DNA of 11,679 nt from an uncultured Flavobacteriales bacterium (GCA_903821715.1 CAIJMB010000025.1:1-11679), one strand, 5' to 3'. Shown: positions 1 through 6,971, counted from the stretch's first letter. The notes: generated by a model not told the origin, from the letters alone. Made by a program: numbers and translations.

Positions 1-708
1 CACAGCCCCACTTCGTCGAGCGAAGCCTTCCCTTTTCACGCCGGTGAAGCATCTGCACTCGCTCGGCTCGAAGCCTACGCACGCAATCCAAACGGAGCCG
101 CCGCGTACAAGACTCGGCGCAATGGGCTTCTTGGAACCGAGTTTTCGACGAAATTCTCACCCTGGCTTGCCTCGGGCGCTCTGAGCCCGCAGCGAATTTG
201 GCAAACCTGCCTTGACCTCGAGGACGAGCTCGGCGGCAGTCCCGACGTGGAATGGATTCGCATCGAACTGCTGTGGCGCGAGTACTTTCAGTGGGTCGCC
301 TACACTGCGGGACCTAAGCTGTTTCAGAAGCGGGGATTTCGTGAGGTTCCGCCCAAAAACGGATTCAACGCAAAGGCATTTCAACGCTGGCTGGACGGCA
401 CCACCGGCGATGAATTTGTCGACGCAGGCATGCGCGAACTCGCCGAAACGGGGTTCAGCAGCAACCGCGCGCGGCAAAATATGGCGTCCTACCTCATTCA
501 CGACCTCGGCATGGACTGGAGGTACGGCGCAGCCTACTTTGAATCGCAACTCCTTGACTACGACCCCGCGAGCAACTGGGCCAATTGGGCCTACATCGCG
601 GGCGTTGGCAATGATCCGCGCCCCGTTCGCCGCTTCAACACCGCCAAACAAGCATCCGACTACGACGCCGACGGGGCGTTTCGCGCACATTGGCTTCGCC
701 GTGGCTAA
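1..708 (+). CDS. DASH-type cryptochrome/photolyase, C-terminal part (5' end outside window)
   Basis: The open frame runs from the first base to a TAA at 706-708, giving 235 residues. It is the FAD-binding helical domain of the cryptochrome/photolyase family, which uses blue light and FADH- to reverse cyclobutane pyrimidine dimers; DASH members act mainly on single-stranded or loop DNA. Visible hallmarks in order are a TRRNGLLGTEFSTKFSPWL stretch around residues 41-59 (phosphate/FAD-binding loop), IRIELLWREYFQWVA around 85-99, the FVDAGMREL...TGFSSNRARQNMASYL block around 140-170 (FAD and dimer pocket), DWRYGA and LLDYDPASNWANW, and the terminal GNDPRPVRRFN...QASDYDADG. The GNDPR and xDYDxDG endings favour DASH over class I CPD photolyase. 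The N-terminal antenna-binding Rossmann domain must lie to the left, since family members are roughly 430-490 residues. Two small genes follow immediately, suggesting co-transcription. The family is certain; the DASH subtype is likely. Confidence 0.94.
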   Translation, partial: HSPTSSSEAFPFHAGEASALARLEAYARNPNGAAAYKTRRNGLLGTEFSTKFSPWLASGALSPQRIWQTCLDLEDELGGSPDVEWIRIELLWREYFQWVAYTAGPKLFQKRGFREVPPKNGFNAKAFQRWLDGTTGDEFVDAGMRELAETGFSSNRARQNMASYLIHDLGMDWRYGAAYFESQLLDYDPASNWANWAYIAGVGNDPRPVRRFNTAKQASDYDADGAFRAHWLRRG

Positions 709-717
709 CTTCGAGGC

Positions 718-990
718 ATGCAGCACGACCTTCACATTATTGCGATTTACTTCCGCGGATTGGTGTACCGCTACGAGAATCCAAAAGGCGGAATTCGCCT
801 TCGCGAATCTCTGCTCCACCAAGAAATGATCCGCCGCAAAGTGCTCCAGCCCCACCCCTTGGATGCCTCGCGTGGAATCCTCACCTTTCGGGGTGAGCGC
901 TGCGCCAAGGACATTGTCCACAAAATGATTCGCCCCCTGCTGTACATAACATTTAGTGTGCTGCTTGCTGCGGCCCTATTTGGACTCTAG
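718..990 (+). CDS. Small hypothetical protein with C-terminal membrane segment (90 aa)
   Basis: I do not recognise this 90-residue protein. It starts with ATG nine bases after the photolyase stop and ends with TAG one base before the ATG of the DUF2490 gene, so translation of the three genes is probably coupled. Residues 1-70 are rich in Arg, Lys and His, with a GLVYRYENPKGGIRL stretch and no obvious fold signature. Residues 71-90 (RPLLYITFSVLLAAALFGL) form a single hydrophobic helix that ends at the C-terminus, as in a tail-anchored inner-membrane protein with the basic part in the cytoplasm. Codon choice (many GC-ending codons, Cys rare) resembles the flanking genes, and the frame spans the whole gap exactly, which supports it being real. 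No good ribosome-binding site is seen, which is usual for the phylum. An alternative start at the ATG near codon 36 would give a shorter membrane peptide. Confidence 0.6.
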   Translation: MQHDLHIIAIYFRGLVYRYENPKGGIRLRESLLHQEMIRRKVLQPHPLDASRGILTFRGERCAKDIVHKMIRPLLYITFSVLLAAALFGL

Positions 991-991
991 C

Positions 992-1597
992 ATGAAATCG
1001 CTGGCCTTTGCCACCGTTCTTGCGTGCGCACTCGCAGTTCACGCCCAAACTGAAGTTTGGACTGCAGTAAACGCGAAGTATGCCGTGAGCAAACGCTGGG
1101 ACCTCGGAGCCTCGTTCGAGTCGCGCTGGCGCAGTTCGGGTTACCAGCAGTTTTCAGACCTTCGACTTACCCGCGATGCGCGAACCAACTGGAAGTACTT
1201 CTACGAATTCCGCGCCCCGTTGAACGCTCAGGTGAATCCGCGCCACACGATCGCCCTTGAAAAGTTATGGAAGGCCCGCTACAAAGGCACTAAAATCGCC
1301 GATATCACCTTCGGGACCCGCTATCACGTCAACCGCGCTGCCCGTGTTCGCTATGGAATTTATGCAGAACGTTCATTCGGCAATCTGATTCCGGAATGGA
1401 GTACTGAACTGTGGATGTCCAGTTTCGCGCCGTGGTCCGATCTCCGTAGAATTCGGCATACCGCTGCACTCAACTGGGAACCCAATAAAACCTGGAAACT
1501 CACCTTGGGGTGGTCGAACCAAACCGACCTACGCCCAAATGGCGTCATTCACGCTGAATTTGGAATTCTGCGGTTCGGAATCCGCACCAAGTTTTAG
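992..1597 (+). CDS. DUF2490 family outer-membrane protein
   Basis: A 201-residue secreted protein. Residues 1-18 form a signal peptide (MKSLAFATVLACALAVHA, cleaved before Gln-Thr). The mature part is a series of short amphipathic strands rich in Trp, Tyr and Arg: TEVWTAVNAKYAVSKRWDLG, DLRLTRDARTNWKYFYEFRAPL, HTIALEKLW, ADITFGTRYHVN, ARVRYGIYAERSFG. It ends FGILRFGIRTKF with a terminal Phe, typical of beta-barrel proteins recognised by the BAM machinery. This pattern fits Pfam DUF2490, a Bacteroidota family of uncharacterised, probably barrel-forming proteins. The start was placed at 992 because it begins exactly at the signal peptide and one base after the upstream stop; the in-frame ATG at 956 would put twelve extra residues before the signal peptide. 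The gene ends one base short of the stop codon of the convergent hisS. The family call comes from the overall pattern and no function is known. Confidence 0.82.
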   Translation: MKSLAFATVLACALAVHAQTEVWTAVNAKYAVSKRWDLGASFESRWRSSGYQQFSDLRLTRDARTNWKYFYEFRAPLNAQVNPRHTIALEKLWKARYKGTKIADITFGTRYHVNRAARVRYGIYAERSFGNLIPEWSTELWMSSFAPWSDLRRIRHTAALNWEPNKTWKLTLGWSNQTDLRPNGVIHAEFGILRFGIRTKF

Positions 1598-1598
1598 C

Positions 1599-2927
1599 CT
1601 ACCAGGCAAAGCCCGCCAAATCGGCCAAGGCTACGCTCGACTGTTCGCCCGTGCGCAGGTTTTTGACTTGAATGGACTGGGTAGCTTGCTCTTGAGCTCC
1701 GGCCATTACCGCATAGCCTGCACCAATTTTTTCGGCGTAGTCAAACTGCTTTTTGATTTTGGCCGGCTCGGGATAAAGTACCGTACGGACTCCCGCCGCG
1801 CGAAGCGATTCCGCCACCTGAAAGGCAAAATCAGACTCCAATTCGCTGAACTGAAAGACCATGGCTTGAGGTCCAGAAGCCAACTCAGGCAACAGGCCGA
1901 GTTCCTCGAGGCAGAGCACGATGCGGTCGAGACCAAAACTAATTCCGACCCCGCTGAGGCCAGGAACGCCAAAAATACCGGTAAGGTTGTCGTAGCGCCC
2001 GCCACCGCCGACGCTACCCATGGCAACTCCAAGTGCCTGCACTTCAAAAATGCAGCCCGTGTAGTAGTTCAGCCCGCGGGCTAAGGTGACGTCAAGCTCC
2101 AAGCGACCCGTGGCACTTGCCCGCGCCACAAGCCAACGAAGCTCTTCGACCGCAGCAGCCCCTGCCGCTGATTCCGAAAGCCACGCAGCCATTCGGTCCA
2201 ACGTAGCATTGAGATCACCCATGGGCTGCAGTGCGGGCTCTAATGCGGCACACTGCGCTTCACTGAACCCACGTTCGCGCCATTCGGCACGGACTCCGTC
2301 CGGACCAATCTTGTCGAGCTTGTCCAAGGCCACTGTGAAGTCAATCAGGCGATCGCCCAACCCCGCAACTTCAGCGATTCCGGCCAATAGACCGCGGTGG
2401 TTGATACGAACCACTACATCGAGACCAAGCTCGGCAAATGCATGGTGGTACATGGCCACTAGCTCAACCTCTTGCCAAAGGCTCGAAGTACCTACGACAT
2501 CTGCATCACACTGGTAGAACTCGCGAAAGCGACCCTTTTGGGGATTGTCGGCCCGCCACACCGGCTGGATTTGGTAGCGGCGAAATGGCATTGCAAGCTG
2601 TCCAGCATTTTGAGCCACGTAGCGCGCAAAAGGTACCGTCAGGTCGTAGCGAAGCGCCTTGTCAGTCAATTCCGAAGCCTTCGGCTGTGTCGGATTCACC
2701 ACTGACTTCATATAGTCGCCAGATCGCAAAATCTTAAAAATCAAGCGGTCGCCCTCTTCGCCGTACTTCCCCATCAACGTATCAAGGTTCTCGAACGATG
2801 GGGTTTCTAAGGGTGCAAACCCGTAGCGCTCGAACACACGCTGAAGTACGCCCACCACGTAGCGACGGCGCAGTACGTCGGCGGCAGCGAAGTCGCGGGT
2901 CCCTTTGGCGGGGCGAGCTTGACTCAC
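1599..2927 (-). CDS. hisS: Histidine--tRNA ligase
   Basis: Class II aminoacyl-tRNA synthetase (442 aa) that charges tRNA-His with histidine in the cytoplasm using ATP; it is essential for translation. Visible in order: the N-terminal PAKGTRDF signature (residues 6-13), motif 1 region around YGFAPLETPSFE (35-46), DLTVPFARYVA (95-105), motif 2 FRRYQIQPVWRADNPQKGRFREF (115-137) with the ATP-binding Arg125, the histidine-specific ARGLNYYTG (283-291; Asn replaces the Asp of RGLDYY, as is common in Bacteroidota), the GGGGRYDNL loop, and motif 3 GVGISFGLDRI (326-336). Residues from about 350 form the anticodon-binding alpha/beta domain. The start is GTG at 2927, overlapping the ettA stop in a GTGA sequence; no ATG fits the conserved N-terminus. 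Downstream it converges on the DUF2490 gene with a single base between stop codons, so no private terminator exists in the gap. Confidence 0.97.
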   Translation of the reverse strand: MSQARPAKGTRDFAAADVLRRRYVVGVLQRVFERYGFAPLETPSFENLDTLMGKYGEEGDRLIFKILRSGDYMKSVVNPTQPKASELTDKALRYDLTVPFARYVAQNAGQLAMPFRRYQIQPVWRADNPQKGRFREFYQCDADVVGTSSLWQEVELVAMYHHAFAELGLDVVVRINHRGLLAGIAEVAGLGDRLIDFTVALDKLDKIGPDGVRAEWRERGFSEAQCAALEPALQPMGDLNATLDRMAAWLSESAAGAAAVEELRWLVARASATGRLELDVTLARGLNYYTGCIFEVQALGVAMGSVGGGGRYDNLTGIFGVPGLSGVGISFGLDRIVLCLEELGLLPELASGPQAMVFQFSELESDFAFQVAESLRAAGVRTVLYPEPAKIKKQFDYAEKIGAGYAVMAGAQEQATQSIQVKNLRTGEQSSVALADLAGFAW

Positions 2928-4615
2928 TTCACTAGTTTTTTGTACTTGAACTTGCGCGGCTCCACGCCGCCTCCAAGACGCTTCTTCTTGTTCTCTTCAT
3001 AGTCGCTGAACGATCCCTCAAAGCAGTATACCTCAGAATCTCCTTCAAACGCCAGGATGTGCGTGCAGACCCGGTCCAAGAACCAACGGTCGTGCGAAAT
3101 AATGACCGCACAACCCGCAAAACTCTCAAGACCTTCCTCGAGGGCGCGCAAAGTGTTGATGTCAAGGTCGTTGGTCGGCTCGTCCAAAAGAAGTACGTTT
3201 CCGCCTTCTTTCAAGGCCAATGCCAAGTGTAGGCGGTTGCGCTCACCACCCGACAGCACGCCAATCTTCTTGGACTGGTCGGCTCCGCTGAAGTTGAAGC
3301 GCGACAGGTACGAACGCGAATTCACGATCTGCCCTCCCAGCTCAAACTGCTCTTGGCCATCGGCCACGATCTCAAAAATGGACTTTTCGGCATGGAGTTT
3401 CGCGTGCGACTGGTCGACGTAGCTGATTTTCACTGACTCTCCCACCTTAAACTCCCCGTTATCTGGCGTGAGTTGATCCATAATCATTTTGAAAATGGTC
3501 GTCTTACCAGCACCGTTCGGGCCAATAATTCCGACAATGCCCGCAGGTGGCAGTGTGAAGTTTAGATCCTCGTACAAAAGCTTGTCCCCAAATGCCTTCT
3601 TGACGTGAAGGGCGTCAATCACGTGCGTTCCGAGGCGCGGACCGTTCGGAATGTAGATTTCAAGGCGCTGCTCCTTCTCTTTCTGCTCTTCGCTGAGCAT
3701 CTTGTCGTAGCTGCTCAAACGCGCCTTGCTCTTCGCCTGGCGACCTTTAGGGTTCATGCGTACCCACTCCAGCTCGCGCTCGAGGGTTTTGCGGCGCTTG
3801 CTCGCCTGCTTCTCTTCTTGCTCAAGGCGCTTGGTCTTTTGGTCCAACCAGCTCGAGTAGTTGCCCTTCCACGGAATTCCATCTCCTCGGTCCAGCTCCA
3901 GAATCCAACCAGCCACATTATCAAGGAAGTAGCGGTCGTGCGTCACCGCGATGACGGTTCCGGGGTACTGCTGCAGGTGGTGCTCCAACCACAAAATCGA
4001 CTCGGCGTCAAGGTGGTTGGTCGGCTCGTCCAGCAAGAGGATATCTGGATTCTGAAGCAGCAGACGGCACAGGGCTACCCGACGGCGCTCACCACCCGAA
4101 AGGACCGAAATCGGCGTATCGCCATCCGGAACCTGAAGGGCGTCCATGGCTCGGGCCAAAACTTGGTCCAGTTCCCACGCGTTCGTCGCATCAATCTTGT
4201 CCTGAAGCTCAGCCTGGCGGGCCATAAGCTTGTCCATCACATCGGGATTCTCGTACACCTCAGGCAATCCAAACTGGTCGTTGATCGAATTGTACTCCTC
4301 GAGGACGGCTACGGTCTCGGCCATACCTTCTTTGACGATGTCAATCACGGTTTTGCTTTCGTCCAGTTGCGGTTCTTGCTCAAGGAAGCCTATGCTGTAG
4401 CCTGGTGAATACACCACGTCGCCCTGAAAGCTCTTCTCGATTCCGGCAATGATTTTGAGCAGTGTAGACTTACCCGATCCGTTGAGACCGATAATGCCAA
4501 TTTTGGCTCCGTAAAAAAATCCGAGGTAAATATCCTTGAGGATTGCCTTGTTGTTGTTGGGGAGGATTTTGCTCACTCCCGACATTGAAAAAATAACCTT
4601 CTTGTCGTCTGCCAT
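2924..4615 (-). CDS. ettA: Energy-dependent translational throttle protein EttA (ABC-F ATPase)
   Basis: A 563-residue ABC-F protein with two ATPase cassettes and no membrane segment. In E. coli, EttA binds the ribosomal E site and gates the first elongation steps according to the ATP/ADP ratio. Cassette 1 has Walker A GLNGSGKST (43-51), signature LSGGERRR (172-179), Walker B DILLLDEPTNHLD (191-203) with catalytic Glu197, and switch His226. The linker (about 250-320) is strongly charged and contains KQASKRRKTLERELEWVRMNP, the P-site tRNA interaction motif. Cassette 2 has Walker A GPNGAGKTT (365-373), signature LSGGERN (454-460), Walker B NVLLLDEPTNDLD (473-485) with Glu479, and His508. Length and arm/linker layout match EttA (E. 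coli, 555 aa) better than Uup or antibiotic-resistance ABC-F proteins. It starts with ATG 53 bp from a divergent gene, and its TGA overlaps the hisS GTG. Confidence 0.96.
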   Translation of the reverse strand: MADDKKVIFSMSGVSKILPNNNKAILKDIYLGFFYGAKIGIIGLNGSGKSTLLKIIAGIEKSFQGDVVYSPGYSIGFLEQEPQLDESKTVIDIVKEGMAETVAVLEEYNSINDQFGLPEVYENPDVMDKLMARQAELQDKIDATNAWELDQVLARAMDALQVPDGDTPISVLSGGERRRVALCRLLLQNPDILLLDEPTNHLDAESILWLEHHLQQYPGTVIAVTHDRYFLDNVAGWILELDRGDGIPWKGNYSSWLDQKTKRLEQEEKQASKRRKTLERELEWVRMNPKGRQAKSKARLSSYDKMLSEEQKEKEQRLEIYIPNGPRLGTHVIDALHVKKAFGDKLLYEDLNFTLPPAGIVGIIGPNGAGKTTIFKMIMDQLTPDNGEFKVGESVKISYVDQSHAKLHAEKSIFEIVADGQEQFELGGQIVNSRSYLSRFNFSGADQSKKIGVLSGGERNRLHLALALKEGGNVLLLDEPTNDLDINTLRALEEGLESFAGCAVIISHDRWFLDRVCTHILAFEGDSEVYCFEGSFSDYEENKKKRLGGGVEPRKFKYKKLVK

Positions 4616-4668
4616 GGTTTCTGCGAATAGAACTACAAATATCGCGATTATCGCCGGCGTAGCGAGGC
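4616..4668. promoter_or_regulatory. Divergent intergenic region, ettA versus CarboxypepD_reg gene
   Basis: These 53 bp must carry, or overlap, the promoters of two divergent genes. On the minus strand GATATTTG (4643 to 4636) partly resembles the Bacteroidota -7 element TAnnTTTG and sits about 20 bp before the ettA ATG, but no -33 TTG lies at the proper distance. No credible element is seen for the plus-strand gene, whose promoter may lie inside the start of ettA. No ribosome-binding site stands out on either side. Confidence 0.3.
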
Positions 4669-5409
4669 ATGAATGTTGTAGGTTTGGGCGTCGTGCGGAA
4701 TTTTATTTTCTTTCTTGCCCTCACCCTCTCCAGCACCTTGGCATTCAGCCAAGAACGCGTCGTTTTTCAGGGTTTTGTTACGGAAGAACAGTCCATGGAG
4801 CGGATTCCCGACGTCATGATCGTCAACGCCCGCAGTGAAGAGCGCCTCGCAACGGATGGTCAAGGGCGCTTTCGACTGAATGCTCGAGCGAACGACACTC
4901 TCGTGTTTAGTCGGCCCGGATTCGGCTACCGCTATGTCGTGGCGCGCAATGCGGATTCCGTTCGGGTCACCATGCCCCCGCGCAACTTTTTGCTCGAGGA
5001 AGTCCCCGTCACTGCCTACAAACTCACGAGCAACCTGCCTAAAGATGTCGTCCTCAAAGAGCCTGCGCGGCCGAGCGGAAGCGCCATCCAGGTTCCGCAA
5101 GCCAAGCCGCCTACCCTCGCCAACCCCGTTGATTTTTTATACGACCAGTTCGGCAACCGTCCGCGCCAGCTTCGCGAACTCGCCGCGCTCGTCAACTCAG
5201 ACCAGTACCGCGTTCAGCTCGCCCAAAGCCGCAACCGCGTGGCCCTCTTTGAACTGACCGGCCTGACCGAATCTCGCATTGAAGAAGTTCTGCTGTTTTG
5301 CCGCTACAACCAAAGCGCAATCCATTCGGCCACCGACTACGAACTCTTGGTCAGCCTCATCGACTGCTACCAAGAATTTGAGCGGCGCCAAAAGATTTCG
5401 GTTCCCTAG
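4669..5409 (+). CDS. Secreted CarboxypepD_reg-like domain protein (246 aa)
   Basis: A 246-residue exported protein. Residues 1-27 form a signal peptide with hydrophobic core NFIFFLALTLSSTLAFS, cleaved near SQ-ER. Residues 31-112 form an immunoglobulin-like beta sandwich of the carboxypeptidase-regulatory-like type: VVFQGFVTEE...RIPDVMIVN...ATDGQGRFRLNARANDTLVFSRPGF...YVVARNADSVRVTM. The same fold forms N-terminal extensions of SusC/TonB-dependent receptors. Residues 113-150 are a Pro-rich linker. Residues 151-246 are a helical domain (NPVDFLYDQF...LTGL...EEVLLFCRYN...DYELLVSLIDCYQEFERRQ) that I recall recurring in similar Bacteroidota proteins, without a known role. There is no barrel and no type IX sorting domain, so it is probably periplasmic. 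The ATG at 4669 was chosen because it leads directly into the signal peptide. The gene converges on guaB with 2 bp between stop codons. Fold is confident; function unknown. Confidence 0.87.
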   Translation: MNVVGLGVVRNFIFFLALTLSSTLAFSQERVVFQGFVTEEQSMERIPDVMIVNARSEERLATDGQGRFRLNARANDTLVFSRPGFGYRYVVARNADSVRVTMPPRNFLLEEVPVTAYKLTSNLPKDVVLKEPARPSGSAIQVPQAKPPTLANPVDFLYDQFGNRPRQLRELAALVNSDQYRVQLAQSRNRVALFELTGLTESRIEEVLLFCRYNQSAIHSATDYELLVSLIDCYQEFERRQKISVP

Positions 5410-5415
5410 ATCTAG
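5406..5415. repeat. Perfect 10-bp palindrome holding both convergent stop codons
   Basis: CTAGATCTAG is its own reverse complement. It contains the TAG stop of the CarboxypepD_reg gene (5407-5409) and, on the other strand, the TAG stop of guaB (5414-5412). It lacks a loop and a T-tract, so it is not by itself a good intrinsic terminator. The symmetry may simply follow from two TAG stops facing each other across two bases. Confidence 0.6.
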
Positions 5416-6884
5416 CGGCTGTAATTGGGCGATTCTCCGGTAATCGTCACGTCGTGCGGGTGGCTTTCGGCGACTCCTGCCGCAGTAATGCGCACAAACT
5501 TTGCGTCCTCCTGAAGGTTTTTGATGGTCGCGGCTCCGCAGTAGCCCATGCCCGCGCGCAATCCGCCCACAAACTGGTACATCACCTCGCCGACGTTGCC
5601 TTTGTACGGAACCCGGCCCACAATGCCTTCAGGTACCAACTTTTTCACGTCGTTCTCGACGTCTTGAAAGTAGCGATCCTTCGAACCTGCCTGCATGGCC
5701 TCGAGGGAACCCATGCCGCGGTAGCTCTTGTAGCGACGGCCATCCAAAATGATCGTGTCGCCCGGCGCCTCTTCGGTACCCGCAAACATGGAACCCAGCA
5801 TTACACTGTCGGCACCCGCGGCAATGGCTTTGACAATGTCTCCAGTGTAGCGAATTCCGCCATCGGCAATCACTGGAACACCTGAACCTTTAATCGCCTG
5901 AGCGACCGCCATGACAGCGCTCAGCTGCGGAACCCCCACGCCCGCCACCACCCTCGTGGTGCAGATGGAACCCGGACCGATTCCGACTTTCACGGCATCA
6001 GCGCCCGCATCGACAAGGTACTTTGCCGCCTCAGCCGTTGCGATGTTGCCTACCACCACGTCAAGCTTCGGGAAGGCCTTTTTGATCTTTTGAAGGACTT
6101 CAACCACGCCGCGCGTATGGCCGTGCGCGGTGTCGACTACAATTGCGTCCACATTGGCAGCCACCAACTCGGCTACGCGCTCGAGGACATCTCCCGTAAC
6201 ACCCACGGCTGCCGCCACCCTAAGGCGTCCAAACTCGTCGATGTTGCTAAAAGGCTTCGTGCGCTTCTTGCTGATGTCGCGGTATGTAATCAAGCCGAGC
6301 AATGTGCCGTCGGCCTTAACCACCGGAAGCTTTTCAATCTTGTTGCGCTGCAAAATGACTTCGGCCTGCTCCATCGTCGTGTTCTCAGCGGCGGTCACCA
6401 AACCTTCTGCCGTCATCACCTCTCCCACATTGCGCGTGTCGTCATGTTCAAAGCGCAGGTCGCGGTTGGTGATAATTCCAATCAATTTCTTTGCGGAATC
6501 CACCACGGGAATTCCGCCAATTCGGTACTCCGCCATCAATTTTTTGGCCTCGCCAATGCTGGCATCTTTGGTCAAGGTAACGGGGTCCAAGATCATACCG
6601 GACTCTGCTCGCTTCACTTTGCGCACCTCCATTGCTTGGCGCTCTGCGGTCAAGTTCTTATGTAGGACGCCGATTCCGCCCTCTTGGGCCATGGCAATCG
6701 CCATACCCGCCTCGGTCACCGTATCCATTGCAGATGAGGCAATCGGAACCTTGAGTTCAATGTTGCGGCTGAACCGTGACGTCAAGCGCACATCGCGCGG
6801 AAGCACTTCAGAAAAAGCGGGAACGAGTAGGACGTCGTCGTAGGTGAGGTACTCACCGAGAAATTTAGAGCCGAAATCAGCCAT
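5412..6884 (-). CDS. guaB: IMP dehydrogenase
   Basis: A 490-residue cytoplasmic enzyme that oxidises IMP to XMP with NAD+, the committed step of guanine nucleotide synthesis. The catalytic TIM barrel (about 1-90 and 210-480) is interrupted by two CBS domains (about 95-205, RIGGIPVVD and KIEKLPVVK), where purine nucleotides can bind allosterically in bacterial enzymes. Active-site features visible: YDDVLLVP (15-22), SSAMDTVTE (50-58), Asp251 in DTAHGH, the potassium and substrate loop GIGPGSICTTR (301-311) with nucleophile Cys308, DGGIRYTGDI (341-350), the phosphate-binding GSMFAGTEE, and the Arg404-Tyr405 dyad in KDRYFQ. Length is normal for a bacterial enzyme (E. coli, 488). It starts with ATG at 6884, one base after an inverted repeat in the leader, and is separated from the upstream gene by a terminator, so it is probably transcribed alone. 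Confidence 0.98.
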   Translation of the reverse strand: MADFGSKFLGEYLTYDDVLLVPAFSEVLPRDVRLTSRFSRNIELKVPIASSAMDTVTEAGMAIAMAQEGGIGVLHKNLTAERQAMEVRKVKRAESGMILDPVTLTKDASIGEAKKLMAEYRIGGIPVVDSAKKLIGIITNRDLRFEHDDTRNVGEVMTAEGLVTAAENTTMEQAEVILQRNKIEKLPVVKADGTLLGLITYRDISKKRTKPFSNIDEFGRLRVAAAVGVTGDVLERVAELVAANVDAIVVDTAHGHTRGVVEVLQKIKKAFPKLDVVVGNIATAEAAKYLVDAGADAVKVGIGPGSICTTRVVAGVGVPQLSAVMAVAQAIKGSGVPVIADGGIRYTGDIVKAIAAGADSVMLGSMFAGTEEAPGDTIILDGRRYKSYRGMGSLEAMQAGSKDRYFQDVENDVKKLVPEGIVGRVPYKGNVGEVMYQFVGGLRAGMGYCGAATIKNLQEDAKFVRITAAGVAESHPHDVTITGESPNYSR

Positions 6885-6885
6885 A

Positions 6886-6905
6886 GCAACTTGAGATTAA
6901 GTTGC
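6886..6905 (-). promoter_or_regulatory. Inverted repeat in guaB leader (hairpin or operator)
   Basis: On the minus strand GCAACTT (6905-6899) and AAGTTGC (6892-6886) are perfect 7-bp inverted arms around the 6-base spacer AATCTC; the second arm ends one base before the guaB ATG (6884). It could be an RNA hairpin masking the start region, or a dimeric repressor site. An 8-bp palindrome TGCATGCA (6903-6910) overlaps its upstream edge. The repeat itself is certain; any regulatory role is inferred. Confidence 0.5.
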
Positions 6906-6908
6906 ATG

Positions 6909-6916
6909 CAAAAATA
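6909..6916 (-). promoter_or_regulatory. guaB: Candidate guaB promoter, -7 element
   Basis: The minus strand reads TATTTTTG from 6916 to 6909, an exact match to the Bacteroidota -7 consensus TAnnTTTG. Transcription would begin near 6902-6904, giving a leader of only about 20 bases. A -33 TTG at the usual 19-21 base spacing is absent; that position is occupied by the terminator hairpin. The call therefore rests on the -7 match and the location. Confidence 0.45.
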
Positions 6917-6945
6917 CGAAATCCGCCCCGTTGCCGGGGCGGATT
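6909..6945 (-). terminator. Intrinsic terminator of the type IX secretion substrate gene
   Basis: On the minus strand an 11-bp GC-rich stem (AATCCGCCCCG paired with CGGGGCGGATT, 6945-6920) is closed by a GCAA tetraloop of the stable GNRA class. It is followed by TCGTATTTTTG, which supplies a T-run. It begins 26 bases after the stop codon of the 1125-residue protein. The GNRA loop and T-run occur in the correct order only on the minus strand, which fixes the direction. Confidence 0.85.
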
Positions 6946-6971
6946 CTGCAATAAGTTATGAACCTAATCGT

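Noticed and set aside
157..921. A 254-codon open frame on the minus strand opposite the photolyase
   Set aside because: The plus strand holds clear family motifs over the same bases, and the antisense product shows no recognisable fold. It reflects the GC-rich codon pattern of the real gene.
956..991. Upstream ATG extension of the DUF2490 protein
   Set aside because: It would add twelve residues ahead of a well-formed signal peptide and overlap the upstream gene by 35 bases; the ATG at 992 is more natural.
3605..4408. A 267-codon open frame on the plus strand opposite ettA
   Set aside because: It lies wholly inside ettA, which has every ABC-F motif in order. The antisense product is low-complexity Leu/Val-rich and unlike a known protein.
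6090..6843. Two overlapping plus-strand open frames (6090-6665 and 6130-6843) opposite guaB
   Set aside because: Both are shadows of the highly conserved guaB reading frame and cannot both be real; neither has a signature.
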